Below are positions 9,099 through 17,046 of a stretch of 35,722 bases of DNA, piece by piece. The notes beneath the pieces were generated by a model that made no database searches, was not told the origin of the DNA, and saw only the letters and a list, made by a program, of their open reading frames with translations. Numbering within the stretch: position 1 is the stretch's first letter; each line of letters starts with the position of its first letter. The position numbers and the translations under genes were made by a program. This DNA is from Oscillospiraceae bacterium (GTDB taxonomy: Bacteria > Bacillota > Clostridia > Oscillospirales > Oscillospiraceae). Where the stretch lies: assembly GCA_020025395.1 (NCBI GenBank), contig JAHHSE010000003.1, positions 1 through 35,722 of the forward strand, written 5' to 3'.

Positions 9099-10058
9099 TC
9101 AGGTAAACAGCTTAGAGACGGAAATCTCCTCATAGATGCGGTCAATGGCCTCGGCAAACATATGGGAGACGGACAGATATCTGATTTTATCACATCGGAC
9201 CTCCGGATTGGCAGGAACAGTGTCGAGAAAGACCACCTCATTGATATAGCTCTTCTCGATCCGCTCAATGGCGGGGCCGGAGAGCACGCCGTGGGAGGCG
9301 CAGGCAGTCACATCCACCGCGCCTCCGATCTCCACCAAAGCCTGGGCCGCCCCGCAGAGAGAGCCGGCGGTATCCACCATGTCATCAAAGAGGATGACCT
9401 TTTTGCCCCGGACATCGCCGATGATGTTCATGACCTCGGAGGAGTTGGCTTTCTGGCGGCGCTTGTCCACAATGGCCAGACTCATGCCCAGCTTTTGGGC
9501 AAAGGCTCGGGCACGGGCCACGGAACCCACATCGGGGGAGACCACAATGGTCTCCCCTTCCTTGCCCTTATACTTGTCGTGGAAATACTCCACAAAGATG
9601 GGATTGCCCAGGAGATTGTCCACGGGAATGTCGAAAAAGCCCTGGATCTGAGAGGCGTGAAGATCCATGGTAAGCACACGGTCCGCTCCCGCGGCCACGA
9701 TCATATTGGCCACCAGCTTGGCGGAGATGGGGTCGCGGGGCTTTGCCTTGCGGTCCTGGCGGGCATAGCCGAAATAGGGCATGACAGCGGTGATCCGTCC
9801 GGCGGAAGCCCGCTTGAGCGCATCAATCATAATCAGCATTTCCATCAGATTGTCGTTGACAGGCTGGCAGGTGGACTGAACCACGAAGACATCGGAGCCG
9901 CGGACGGTCTCATAGATGGAGACGAAGTTCTCCCCGTCGGAAAACCGGCCCACGTCGGCATTGCCCAGGGCGATGTTCAGCTCCTTGCAAATGGCTTCCG
10001 CCAGAACCCGGTTGGAGTTTCCGGCAAAGATCTTGATGTCCTTCCCATGTGCGATCAT
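9099..10058 (-). CDS. prs: Ribose-phosphate pyrophosphokinase (PRPP synthase)
   Basis: Makes 5-phosphoribosyl-1-diphosphate from ribose-5-phosphate and ATP, feeding purine, pyrimidine, His and Trp synthesis. It is 319 aa, the class I length. Seen: GRFSDGENFVSI near the N-terminus, the PYFGYARQDRK stretch, the metal-binding DLHASQIQGFF, the flexible-loop KRRQKANSS, and the PRPP-binding loop VILFDDMVDTAGS at about 214-226. The ATG at 10058 has AGAGGT about nine bases upstream. It follows the glmU-like gene on the same strand, the standard Firmicutes pairing. A G/C-rich hairpin (CCCCCTTGGGGG) lies in the 70-base gap between them. Confidence 0.98.
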   Translation of the reverse strand: MIAHGKDIKIFAGNSNRVLAEAICKELNIALGNADVGRFSDGENFVSIYETVRGSDVFVVQSTCQPVNDNLMEMLIMIDALKRASAGRITAVMPYFGYARQDRKAKPRDPISAKLVANMIVAAGADRVLTMDLHASQIQGFFDIPVDNLLGNPIFVEYFHDKYKGKEGETIVVSPDVGSVARARAFAQKLGMSLAIVDKRRQKANSSEVMNIIGDVRGKKVILFDDMVDTAGSLCGAAQALVEIGGAVDVTACASHGVLSGPAIERIEKSYINEVVFLDTVPANPEVRCDKIRYLSVSHMFAEAIDRIYEEISVSKLFT

Positions 10059-10128
10059 GTTACTGATACCTCTCTTAACTGTTTTTATTTTCTTCCCCCC
10101 AAGGGGGTCTCTCCCGATGATAAGGGGT

Positions 10129-10806
10129 TTATTTCAGCTTGCCCGCGGCTCTGCGGCGGCTGGCCCAGCCCTCCAGATTTTTCTGCCTGGCTCTGGCTAC
10201 GGAGAGGGCGTCGGGGGGGACCTCCTCGGTAATGGTGGACCCGGCGGCGGTATAGGATCCATCCCCCAGAGTGACGGGGGCCACCAGATTGGTGTTGCAC
10301 CCCAGAAAACAGCGGCTTCCGATGGTGGTGCGGAACTTGCTTTTCCCGTCGTAGTTGCAGGTGACGGTTCCGCAGCCGAAGTTGCAGTCCTCTCCCACAT
10401 CCGCATCTCCCACATAGGTGAGGTGGGCCATTTTGGTCCCCCGGCCCAGGCTGCAGTTTTTCAGCTGGACAAAGGCGCCGATTTTGCTCCCCTCTCCCAC
10501 CACACAGTGGGGACGGATGTGGGTATAGGGGCCGATCTCACAGCCGTCCCCGATCTCGCTTTCCTCGCACTGGGAGGCATTGACAGTCACATCCCGCCCC
10601 ACCACGCAGTCGGTCAGCATCACATTCGGTCCAATGACGCAGGACTCCCCCACCGTCGTTGTCCCCCGCAGGATGGTACCGGGGAGAAGAAGGGTTCCCC
10701 TCCCCACAATCACGCCGTCTTCCACATAGACGGCCTCCGGATCAATCATTTCCACGCCGTTTTCCAGCAGTCTTCTGCGGTTTCCGGCCCAATCAGCTTG
10801 CAGCAT
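10129..10806 (-). CDS. GlmU-type N-acetyltransferase (left-handed beta-helix half only)
   Basis: 225 aa matching only the C-terminal half of GlmU, which acetylates glucosamine-1-phosphate with acetyl-CoA. The N-terminal UDP-GlcNAc pyrophosphorylase half is absent. It begins with the linker region (NGVEMIDPEAVYV), then many hexapeptide repeats. The acetyltransferase residues are all there: HIRP, the Lys of FVQLKN, catalytic His and Tyr in MAHLTYVGDADVG, CNYDGKSKF, and an acetyl-CoA region GSYTAAGSTITEEVP. The ATG at 10806 is chosen because AAGGAG lies ten bases upstream. An in-frame ATG at 10842 falls inside the likely -10 box, so the gene cannot simply have a longer N-terminus. The neighbours (prs, pth, mfd) show it is the gcaD/glmU locus. 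Uridylation must be done by another protein or the step is rerouted (inference). Confidence 0.85.
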   Translation of the reverse strand: MLQADWAGNRRRLLENGVEMIDPEAVYVEDGVIVGRGTLLLPGTILRGTTTVGESCVIGPNVMLTDCVVGRDVTVNASQCEESEIGDGCEIGPYTHIRPHCVVGEGSKIGAFVQLKNCSLGRGTKMAHLTYVGDADVGEDCNFGCGTVTCNYDGKSKFRTTIGSRCFLGCNTNLVAPVTLGDGSYTAAGSTITEEVPPDALSVARARQKNLEGWASRRRAAGKLK

Positions 10807-10840
10807 AGGAAGATGGCTCCTTCCACTATCATCTCTTTTC

Positions 10841-10849
10841 ATTATATCA
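10841..10849 (-). promoter_or_regulatory. Extended -10 promoter of the glmU-like/prs operon
   Basis: On the minus strand TGATATAAT (hexamer 10841-10846) is a perfect extended -10. The -35 at the right distance (GTGCAA) is poor. The expected start of transcription lies just upstream of the AAGGAG and ATG at 10806. Confidence 0.6.
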
Positions 10850-10913
10850 AATCCGGGCTTTTTTTGCACCGAATTTTTGTTCTTTTTCAGAAATTTTCAC
10901 TCCGGACCAAAAG

Positions 10914-10974
10914 AAGCTCCTCTTTTTTGGTCGAGAACGGTCAAATTACCATCGAAACAAAAAAAGAGGAGCTT
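10914..10974 (-). terminator. Long-loop hairpin after the HD-domain gene, probable terminator
   Basis: 15-bp perfect arms (10914-10928 with 10960-10974), AAGCTCCTC plus a run of T, with a 31-base loop. It starts six bases after the HD gene's stop. The pyrimidine-rich tail after the stem on the minus strand is CTTTTGG, so termination is plausible but not textbook. Confidence 0.55.
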
Positions 10975-10980
10975 TTCTCT

Positions 10981-11457
10981 TTAGGCGAATACCAGCTTTC
11001 GGCTCATCCCCATCATGTGGTAGACCCGCAAGACTTCAGCGGTGGCGCAGATCTTATCCGCCAGATTGACCACCACGGCCTCCCGATACCGGGGGCAGCG
11101 GCGGGCCAGGGGCCACATATGGGAGATGATGATATTTTCCTCCACCGGGGTGAGCTGGGTCAGCGCCCCGGCATTTCGCAGGGCTGCCTTGGGGTGGTCA
11201 AAGCACTGATTGCCCGGATGACTCCCGGGCTGACGGGGATCGTAGAGATAGAGGTCGTGGAGCAGCCCCCCTCTGGCCGCTGCCCTGTAGTCCCATCCCA
11301 GCCGCCGGGCCATCCGATAGGCCACATAGGATACAAATACGGAATGCTCATAGCAGGTCACATCAAAATGATGCTTAATGCGGCGCATGGACTTCACTTC
11401 TTCTGTGGAGATCAGATCCTCTACTACCTGGGAATAGCTCTGATAGTTCTGTTTCAA
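10981..11457 (-). CDS. HD-domain phosphohydrolase
   Basis: 158 aa from TTG. Small HD-superfamily metal-dependent phosphohydrolase, probably cytoplasmic; the substrate cannot be told from sequence. Metal-ligand residues: HFDVTCYEHSVFVSY supplies the first His, GGLLHDLYLYD the HD pair, ISHMWP another His, and NLADKICAT the final Asp. The start is uncertain. A TTG at 11457 has AAAGGTGA five bases upstream, while a GTG at 11466 overlaps that site, so TTG is preferred. It has its own strong promoter and is followed by a hairpin, so it is probably monocistronic. It lies divergent from the GntR operon. Confidence 0.85.
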   Translation of the reverse strand: MKQNYQSYSQVVEDLISTEEVKSMRRIKHHFDVTCYEHSVFVSYVAYRMARRLGWDYRAAARGGLLHDLYLYDPRQPGSHPGNQCFDHPKAALRNAGALTQLTPVEENIIISHMWPLARRCPRYREAVVVNLADKICATAEVLRVYHMMGMSRKLVFA

Positions 11458-11502
11458 TGATGTCACCTTTCCGCCCTGAGAGGGCCTTTTTTTCTATTCT
11501 GT

Positions 11503-11531
11503 ATTATACTGCTTTTTTGGGGTTTTGTCAT
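11503..11531 (-). promoter_or_regulatory. Sigma-A promoter of the HD-domain gene
   Basis: On the minus strand: -35 ATGACA (11526-11531), 17-bp spacer, -10 TATAAT (11503-11508). Five of six and six of six consensus matches. The leader is about 40 bases. Confidence 0.8.
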
Positions 11532-11590
11532 GGGGAAAACGGAAAGACAGAATATCGTAATAATTTCGTAAGAGCTTTGCCCTTGTTTTG

Positions 11591-11627
11591 CCGTCCGGGT
11601 CCGGGGTATACTAACTGTACCATTCAA
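11591..11627 (+). promoter_or_regulatory. Promoter and candidate operator of the GntR-ABC operon
   Basis: -35 TTGTTT, 18-bp spacer and -10 TATACT. The -10 is covered by an imperfect palindrome GGTATACTAACTGTACC (GGTA-N9-TACC). YtrA-type repressors usually bind such sites at their own promoter; the assignment of this site is inference. Confidence 0.5.
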
Positions 11628-11656
11628 GACCACACGGTCAGAAAGGGGGACCTTGC

Positions 11657-12016
11657 ATGATCTCTTTAAACTATCGGGATGCCAGACCGATCTATGAGCA
11701 GGTACGGGACGGGCTGCGTCATCTCATGATGGCGGGGGCCATTGAGGAGGGGGAAAAGCTGCCCAGCGTACGCTCTCTGGCCTCCTCCCTCTCCATCAAC
11801 CCCACCACCATTCAAAAGGCCTATGACGCTCTGGAGCAGGAGGGCTATCTCCGCACGGAGGCGGGCCGGGGCTGCTTTGCCCTCATCCGCGGCGGACAGA
11901 CCGACTCCCGAAAAAGCACCCTTCTCCAGCAGTTTGACACCGCCGCCGCCGAGCTTCTCTTCCTTGGTATGCGTGTGGAGGAGCTATCTCAGCGATTAAA
12001 GGAGGTTTCCAAATGA
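11657..12016 (+). CDS. GntR-family transcriptional regulator, YtrA subfamily
   Basis: Short DNA-binding repressor, 119 aa. The N-terminal winged helix-turn-helix covers about residues 8-75: PIYEQVRDGLRHLMMAG, then EGEKLPSVRSLASSLSINPT and the recognition helix TTIQKAYDALEQEGYL, with the wing TEAGRGCFA. Instead of a large effector domain there is only a short helical C-terminus (about 85-119), the hallmark of the YtrA subfamily, which controls linked ABC transporters. The ATG at 11657 has AGAAAGGGGG upstream. Its stop overlaps the next start by four bases (ATGA), indicating coupled translation with the ABC ATPase. Such systems commonly respond to cell-envelope stress or antibiotics; the signal here is unknown. 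Confidence 0.93.
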   Translation: MISLNYRDARPIYEQVRDGLRHLMMAGAIEEGEKLPSVRSLASSLSINPTTIQKAYDALEQEGYLRTEAGRGCFALIRGGQTDSRKSTLLQQFDTAAAELLFLGMRVEELSQRLKEVSK

Positions 12017-12915
12017 TACAGGTAAAAAATGTCGTCAAGACCTTCGACGGCTTTCTGGCCCTGGACGGTCTGGACATGACGGTGCCAAAGGGGGCCATCT
12101 ATGGGCTGGTGGGTCCCAACGGGGCGGGCAAATCCACCATTATCCGCCATATCACGGGGATCTACCGTCCGGACAGCGGCTCTATTTTGATGGAGGGAAA
12201 GCCCATCTATGAAAATCCGGAGGCAAAGGTCCGCATTGCCTCCATCCCGGATGATTTCTATTATTTCCTCTCCGCCTCCCCCCTGGTGATGAAGCAGTTT
12301 TACAAGGGCTTCTACCCCGGCTTTGACGAGAAGCGCTATCAGGCCCTGAAGGATGTCTTTACCACAGTGAACGAAAAGTCCCCCATCCGCCGGATGTCCA
12401 AGGGAATGCAGAAGCAGGCCGCCTTCTGGCTGGCCCTCTGCTGCAAGCCGGACCTTCTGGTCCTGGATGAGCCGGTGGACGGTTTGGACCCGGTGATGCG
12501 CCGCCAGGTGTGGAGCCTGCTGATGAGCGATGTGGCGGAGCATGGCACCACGGTTTTGGTCTCCTCCCACAACCTGCGGGAGCTGGAGGATGTGTGTGAC
12601 CATGTGGGGATTCTCTCTCACGGCAAGGTGCTGGTGGAGCGCTCCCTCTCCAATCTCCAGGAGAATGTGGTCAAGATGCAGATTGTCTTCCAGGAGAAGG
12701 AGCTGCCCCAGCTCCCGGAAGATATGGAGGTCCTCCATGTGAGCCATGTGGGCCGGATTCACACCCTCATCGTCCGCGGAAACGCCACCGATGTGACCAA
12801 TCGGCTGGCGGTCTATGCCCCCATCCTGATGGAGGCCCTTCCCCTCACGCTGGAAGAAATCTTTATTTATGAAGTTGGAGGTGATGACTATGCTGTCAAA
12901 GACATCGTACTTTAA
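12013..12915 (+). CDS. ABC transporter ATP-binding protein (YtrB-like)
   Basis: ATPase subunit of an ABC-2-type membrane transporter, 300 aa. Seen: Walker A GPNGAGKST (residues 34-42), signature RRMSKGMQKQ in place of LSGGQ (the SKGM form is common in this subfamily), Walker B LLVLDEPVDGLDP, and the switch His in VSSHNL. A C-terminal domain of about 80 residues follows the ATPase core, as in CcmA/YtrB-like proteins. It starts within the GntR stop (ATGA) and its 3' end overlaps the permease start by 26 bases, so the three genes form one tightly coupled operon. The substrate cannot be predicted. Confidence 0.95.
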   Translation: MIQVKNVVKTFDGFLALDGLDMTVPKGAIYGLVGPNGAGKSTIIRHITGIYRPDSGSILMEGKPIYENPEAKVRIASIPDDFYYFLSASPLVMKQFYKGFYPGFDEKRYQALKDVFTTVNEKSPIRRMSKGMQKQAAFWLALCCKPDLLVLDEPVDGLDPVMRRQVWSLLMSDVAEHGTTVLVSSHNLRELEDVCDHVGILSHGKVLVERSLSNLQENVVKMQIVFQEKELPQLPEDMEVLHVSHVGRIHTLIVRGNATDVTNRLAVYAPILMEALPLTLEEIFIYEVGGDDYAVKDIVL

Positions 12916-14767
12916 TAAAACCCTGTTCTGGAAGAATATCACCCGTTTCTGGCCTCTCTGGCTGCTCTATACCACCAACTGGGTGCTGTCCCTTCCCCTG
13001 CCCTTCTTTTTGGAGAAGATGCGGATTCTCCGGTATGGGGGCTTTGTCTCCGAGCTGACGCAGCGGGCCGACTCTCTTTTAGAGTATACCAGCGGCGGTG
13101 TGTTCTTCTCTTCCCTGTTTTCTGTCCTGATCGCCATGGCGGTCTTCTCCTATCTCTATAACAGCCGGGCGGCCGGATTGATTCACAGCCTGCCCATTCG
13201 AAGGGAGGGCCTCTTCCTCACCGGCTGGATTTCCGGCTACTGCTTCATGCTGATTCCCCACCTTCTGGTGGCTCTTCTCACCATTGGGGCAGAGGTCTTC
13301 GCGGGGACGGTAAACCTTTGGAATATTTGGATGTGGTTCCTGATCCAGAGCGGCATCAGCCTGTTCTTCTTCTCCTTTGCCGTCTTCTGCGCCATGTTTA
13401 CCGGGCACCTTCTGGCCCTCCCCGCCTTCTATACGATCCTGCTCTTTCTGGCCCTTTTCTTCTCCTCCATTCTGGATGTCTTTCTCTCTTATTTTATCCC
13501 CGGCTTTACCGCCTCCTCCCCCAGTTCTCTGATCCAGTGGCTCACCCCGGTGTTGCAGTTGCAGGATAAACTCTATTATCGGACTGTGATGGAGGGAGGG
13601 GCCAGTGTCACCCTCTTTACCGGCTTCCAGTATGTTTTGGTCTATATGCTGGTGGCGGTAGTCCTGACGGCGGCTGCCCTCCTCCTCTACCGCCGACGGA
13701 ACATTGAGACCGCCGGGGATGTCATCGCGGTCTCCTGGGCAAAACCCCTGTTTAAGTATGGCTTTTCCTTCTGCGCGGCCCTCTGCGGAGGCTACTTCCT
13801 CTTCCTCCTCTTTGGCGATCTCTTCTCCTCCAACTGGCTCCCCCTCACCATCTTTACCGTTCTCTTCGGGGCCATAGGCTGCTTTTTGGCGGAAATGTTC
13901 CTTCAGAAATCCTTTAAGGTCTTCCATACCTTCAGGTCCGGCCTGGTCTTCTCCTCGGCCCTGCTGATTCTTATGGTGGTGCTGCAAATGGACGTTTTGG
14001 GCCTGGGGACCTGGGTGCCTGCGGCCAATGAGGTGGAATCCGTCTCTGTAAGCTCCTCCTCCCTTCCTCCCTATGACAGTGCCAGCGAAACGATCTTCCT
14101 GAAAGAGGAGCCTCAAATCCAAAAGGCCCTTGCCCTTCACCAGACCATTGTGGACCACAGGGAGATCTTGCAGCAGCGTACCCAGTCCTACTCCCACTTT
14201 TATGTCTCTTTGGATTACAGGATGAAGGACGGCTCCTCCCAGCGCAGATCCTACTCCCTGGAGGACGAACAGGTCATAACCCTGGTCAACAGCGGGGTTC
14301 TCGATCTCATCAACGACCCCGGCCATCTGATGAATGCCTACTTCCCCTATAAGGAGATGGGCGGCAAGGCAACATCAATCGAATTTTCGGTATACAATAC
14401 GGAGACTCAGCAAGTCGAGCTGCGGACTTTGGATGCCGTCCTCACTCAGCAGGTCATTCAGGCCATGGAGGCGGATATCCAGGCGGGACGGCTGGGCATC
14501 CACTATCTGGACGATGAGGACCCGGTGCGTATGCGCAATTGCTCCTACTATGATTTTTCCATCTCCTGGATTTACACCGATGAAGATGATGAGAGCCATG
14601 GTAGAAACATTCAGCTGACCCCGCAGTTTACCGCCGCTGAAACCATGGGGATTCTCACCAGGCTGGGATTTTTGGATGACACCCACATTCTCCGCTCCGT
14701 AGAGGAAGTCAGGGCGGAGGAGGAAAAACAGTCACAGGAAGAGATCCCCTTATCCCGTATGTCATAA
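12890..14767 (+). CDS. ABC-2-type transporter permease with large soluble C-terminal domain
   Basis: 625 aa integral membrane partner of the preceding ATPase. Several hydrophobic helices fall within residues 15-360, among them FPLWLLYTTNWVLSLPLPFF-like and LFFFSFAVFCAMFTGHLLAL segments, and a further helix near 350-375 (SALLILMVVLQM). The remainder (about 385-625) is soluble and probably extracytoplasmic, with many charged residues. The chosen ATG at 12890 has GGAGGTG eight bases upstream; an in-frame ATG seven codons earlier precedes the site and one two codons earlier is too close. A GntR-regulated pair of this kind resembles the Ytr bacitracin/envelope-stress transporter. A strong terminator follows. 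Confidence 0.85.
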   Translation: MLSKTSYFNKTLFWKNITRFWPLWLLYTTNWVLSLPLPFFLEKMRILRYGGFVSELTQRADSLLEYTSGGVFFSSLFSVLIAMAVFSYLYNSRAAGLIHSLPIRREGLFLTGWISGYCFMLIPHLLVALLTIGAEVFAGTVNLWNIWMWFLIQSGISLFFFSFAVFCAMFTGHLLALPAFYTILLFLALFFSSILDVFLSYFIPGFTASSPSSLIQWLTPVLQLQDKLYYRTVMEGGASVTLFTGFQYVLVYMLVAVVLTAAALLLYRRRNIETAGDVIAVSWAKPLFKYGFSFCAALCGGYFLFLLFGDLFSSNWLPLTIFTVLFGAIGCFLAEMFLQKSFKVFHTFRSGLVFSSALLILMVVLQMDVLGLGTWVPAANEVESVSVSSSSLPPYDSASETIFLKEEPQIQKALALHQTIVDHREILQQRTQSYSHFYVSLDYRMKDGSSQRRSYSLEDEQVITLVNSGVLDLINDPGHLMNAYFPYKEMGGKATSIEFSVYNTETQQVELRTLDAVLTQQVIQAMEADIQAGRLGIHYLDDEDPVRMRNCSYYDFSISWIYTDEDDESHGRNIQLTPQFTAAETMGILTRLGFLDDTHILRSVEEVRAEEEKQSQEEIPLSRMS

Positions 14768-14788
14768 CCCCTCTCATCCTTTCTTTCA

Positions 14789-14826
14789 GGATGCCGTTTC
14801 CCTTTGGAAGCGGCATCCTTTTTCTA
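14789..14826 (+). terminator. Rho-independent terminator of the GntR-ABC operon
   Basis: A 13-bp stem (GGATGCCG...CGGCATCC, one G-T pair) with a CTTT loop, followed by TTTTTCT, 21 bases after the permease stop. Confidence 0.9.
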
Positions 14827-14870
14827 TGTATTTTCTATGAAATTCTTCCTATTTTCCTCTGCTGTCCCTG

Positions 14871-14899
14871 TTGCTTTTTCCAAGGGGAGCGATTATAAT
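14871..14899 (+). promoter_or_regulatory. Sigma-A promoter of the thiolase operon
   Basis: -35 TTGCTT (14871-14876), 17-bp spacer, -10 TATAAT (14894-14899). The leader to the ATG is about 75 bases. Confidence 0.8.
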
Positions 14900-14980
14900 G
14901 AAAATTGAAAGGATATGGCTTTCCATACTCCCCATACCCCTGTTGGAATCATTTTCAAATTTTGATAGGAGGTCATAGAA

Positions 14981-16240
14981 ATGAACGATGTTTATGTAGT
15001 GAGCTGCTGCCGCACCGCGGTCGGCTCCTTTGGCGGCTCTCTCAAAGATGTCCCCGCTGCCGAGCTGGGTGCCATCGTGGTCAAGGAAGCCCTGTCTCGC
15101 GGCGGAGTCAAGCCGGAGCAGGTGGATGAACTCATGTTCGGCTGTATTCTGACTGCCGCTCTGGGTCAGAACCCCGCCCGTCAGGTGGGGGTAAAGGCCG
15201 GTCTGCCCTATTCCGTCCCCGCCTATACCGTCGGCATGGTCTGCGGCTCCGGCATGAAGTCCGTGATCGAGGGGGCCCGCGCCATTCTGGCCGGCGATGC
15301 CCACATTGTCATGGCCGGCGGCACCGAGAATATGTCCGCCGCTCCCTTTGCCCTGCCCGATGAGCGCTGGGGCGCCCGGATGGGGGACACAAAGGTTGTG
15401 GACACCATGATTCGGGACGGCCTGTGGGATGCCTACAACAACTACCATATGGGTACCACCGCGGAGAACATCTGCGATGTGTGGGGCATTACCAGAGAGG
15501 AGCTGGACCAGTTCGCCGCCAATTCTCAGAACAAGGCGGAGGCCGCTCTTGCCTCCAATCGGTTCGCCGATGAGATTGTCCCTGTCCCCGTGAAGAAGAA
15601 AAAGGAGACCGTGGAGTTCTGCCGGGACGAGTTCCCCAAGGCAGGGGTCACTGCGGAGGGCATCTCCAAGCTCCGCGGCGCCTTCCCCGTGGGTCCCGAG
15701 GGGGTGGAGGATGAAATTGTCCATACCTTTGAGCTTACCGGCGTTCATGAGGCCGACACCCGCAAGCATCAGCCCCGTGTGACCGCCGCCAACGCCTCCG
15801 GCATCAATGACGGTGCCGCCGCCATCCTCCTGGCCTCCGGCGACGCCGTGAAGAAGTACGGCTTAAAGCCCATGGCCAAGCTGGTCTCCTGGGGCCAGGG
15901 AGGCGTGGATCCCAAGATCATGGGCGTGGGTCCCGTCCCCGCCTCCCGGAACGCCATGTCCAAGGCCGGCCTGACCATAGAGGACATGGATCTGGTAGAG
16001 GCCAACGAGGCCTTTGCCGCCCAGTCCATCGCCGTAGCCCGTGAGCTGAACTTTGACATGAGCAAGGTGAACGTGAATGGCGGCGCCATCTCCATCGGCC
16101 ACCCCGTGGGGGCCTCCGGTGCCCGGATCATTGTCACTCTTCTCCATGAGATGCAGAAGCGTCCTGATGCCCACCGGGGCCTGGCCACTCTCTGCATCGG
16201 CGGCGGTCAGGGCGTGGCCACCATCTTTGAGAAGTGCTGA
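14981..16240 (+). CDS. Acetyl-CoA C-acetyltransferase (thiolase) with an internal insertion
   Basis: Condenses two acetyl-CoA to acetoacetyl-CoA, or the reverse; the entry step of clostridial butyrate-type metabolism. 419 aa, against about 392 for typical bacterial biosynthetic thiolases. Active-site Cys88 in VCGSGMKS, His in GHPVGASGA, and the second Cys in CIGGGQG are present, as is NEAFAAQS. The extra length is one insertion at about residues 237-266 (from VGPEGVEDEIVHTF to TRKHQPR), just before VTAANASGINDG. The ATG at 14981 has AGGAGG eight bases upstream. It leads an operon with the two CoA-transferase subunits, so acetoacetyl-CoA is the likely shared intermediate. Confidence 0.95.
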   Translation: MNDVYVVSCCRTAVGSFGGSLKDVPAAELGAIVVKEALSRGGVKPEQVDELMFGCILTAALGQNPARQVGVKAGLPYSVPAYTVGMVCGSGMKSVIEGARAILAGDAHIVMAGGTENMSAAPFALPDERWGARMGDTKVVDTMIRDGLWDAYNNYHMGTTAENICDVWGITREELDQFAANSQNKAEAALASNRFADEIVPVPVKKKKETVEFCRDEFPKAGVTAEGISKLRGAFPVGPEGVEDEIVHTFELTGVHEADTRKHQPRVTAANASGINDGAAAILLASGDAVKKYGLKPMAKLVSWGQGGVDPKIMGVGPVPASRNAMSKAGLTIEDMDLVEANEAFAAQSIAVARELNFDMSKVNVNGGAISIGHPVGASGARIIVTLLHEMQKRPDAHRGLATLCIGGGQGVATIFEKC

Positions 16241-16282
16241 CTGCCTTTGAAGGGATGGATTTCCCTGCCCTTTTCTTCCTTA

Positions 16283-16306
16283 GACCGGGGACTTAAGTCC
16301 CCGGTC
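16283..16306 (+). other. Perfect 24-base palindrome between thiolase and CoA-transferase genes
   Basis: The palindrome is centred on CTTAAG with GACCGGGGA arms, nested in a weaker outer stem (ATGGATTTC near 16255 with GAAATCCAT near 16313). There is no T-run, so it is more likely an mRNA processing/stability hairpin within the operon than a terminator. Confidence 0.7.
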
Positions 16307-16353
16307 CCGGGAGAAATCCATATGATCAACAAGATATTAGGAGGTTGAACGCA

Positions 16354-17046
16354 TTGAACAATAAAGTCATTTCCCTCGCCGAAGCCGTTGATATGATCCC
16401 CGACGGGGCTACCATCATGTACGGCGGCTTTCTGGGCTGCGGCAGCGCCCATCACATCATTGCTGCCCTGGCCGAAAGCGGCAAGAAGAACCTGACCCTG
16501 ATCGGCAATGACTGTGGCATGGCCACCGGTCCCAACGGGGAGGAGTTCTACGGTGTGGCCAAGCTGGTCCATAACCATCAGGTGAAGGAGGTCGTGGCCA
16601 CCCATGTGGGCATGACCCCCGATGTAGCCACCCAGGGCATGGTGGACAAGACCCTGGAAGTCAATCTGATTCCCCAGGGATCTCTGGCTGAGATGATCAG
16701 GGCCGGCGGTGCCGGTCTGGGCGGTGTCCTCACCCCCACCGGCGTGGGCACCATTGTGGAGGATTCCCCCTACTGCCTGGGCAGACAGCTCATTGACGGC
16801 AAAAAGTATCTTCTCATGAAGGCGCTCACCGCCGATGTGGCCATCGTAAACGCCCACACGGTGGACACCTTTGGAAATATGTGGTATAAGGGCACCACCC
16901 GCAACTTTAATGTGGTGGCTGCCACTGCCGCGAAGCTGGTGATCTGTGAGGCTGACAACCTGGTCGAGGTGGGTGCCATTGAGCCTGAAAATGTGGTCAC
17001 CTCCGGTGCCTTTATCAATTACATTGTGGATGGAGGGAAACTGTAA
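16354..17046 (+). CDS. CoA-transferase subunit A (acetoacetate/butyrate type)
   Basis: Alpha subunit of a family I 3-oxoacid-type CoA-transferase, 230 aa. It transfers CoA between acetoacetate and acids such as acetate or butyrate. Seen: the subunit A signature ATIMYGGFLGCGSAHHII near the N-terminus, then GGAGLGGVLTPTGVGT and KALTADVAIVNAHTVDTFGN. The start is a TTG at 16354 with AGGAGG nine bases upstream; another TTG at 16345 overlaps that site and is unlikely. The stop overlaps the ATG of subunit B by one base (TAATG), so the two are translationally coupled. AtoD and CtfA are the closest named types; the sequence alone does not fix the acid specificity. Confidence 0.93.
   Translation: MNNKVISLAEAVDMIPDGATIMYGGFLGCGSAHHIIAALAESGKKNLTLIGNDCGMATGPNGEEFYGVAKLVHNHQVKEVVATHVGMTPDVATQGMVDKTLEVNLIPQGSLAEMIRAGGAGLGGVLTPTGVGTIVEDSPYCLGRQLIDGKKYLLMKALTADVAIVNAHTVDTFGNMWYKGTTRNFNVVAATAAKLVICEADNLVEVGAIEPENVVTSGAFINYIVDGGKL

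Noticed and set aside
11472..11491. Plus-strand terminator GCCCT-GAG-AGGGC followed by T7
   Set aside because: The stem has only five base pairs and no plus-strand gene precedes it; it lies in the leader of the minus-strand HD gene.
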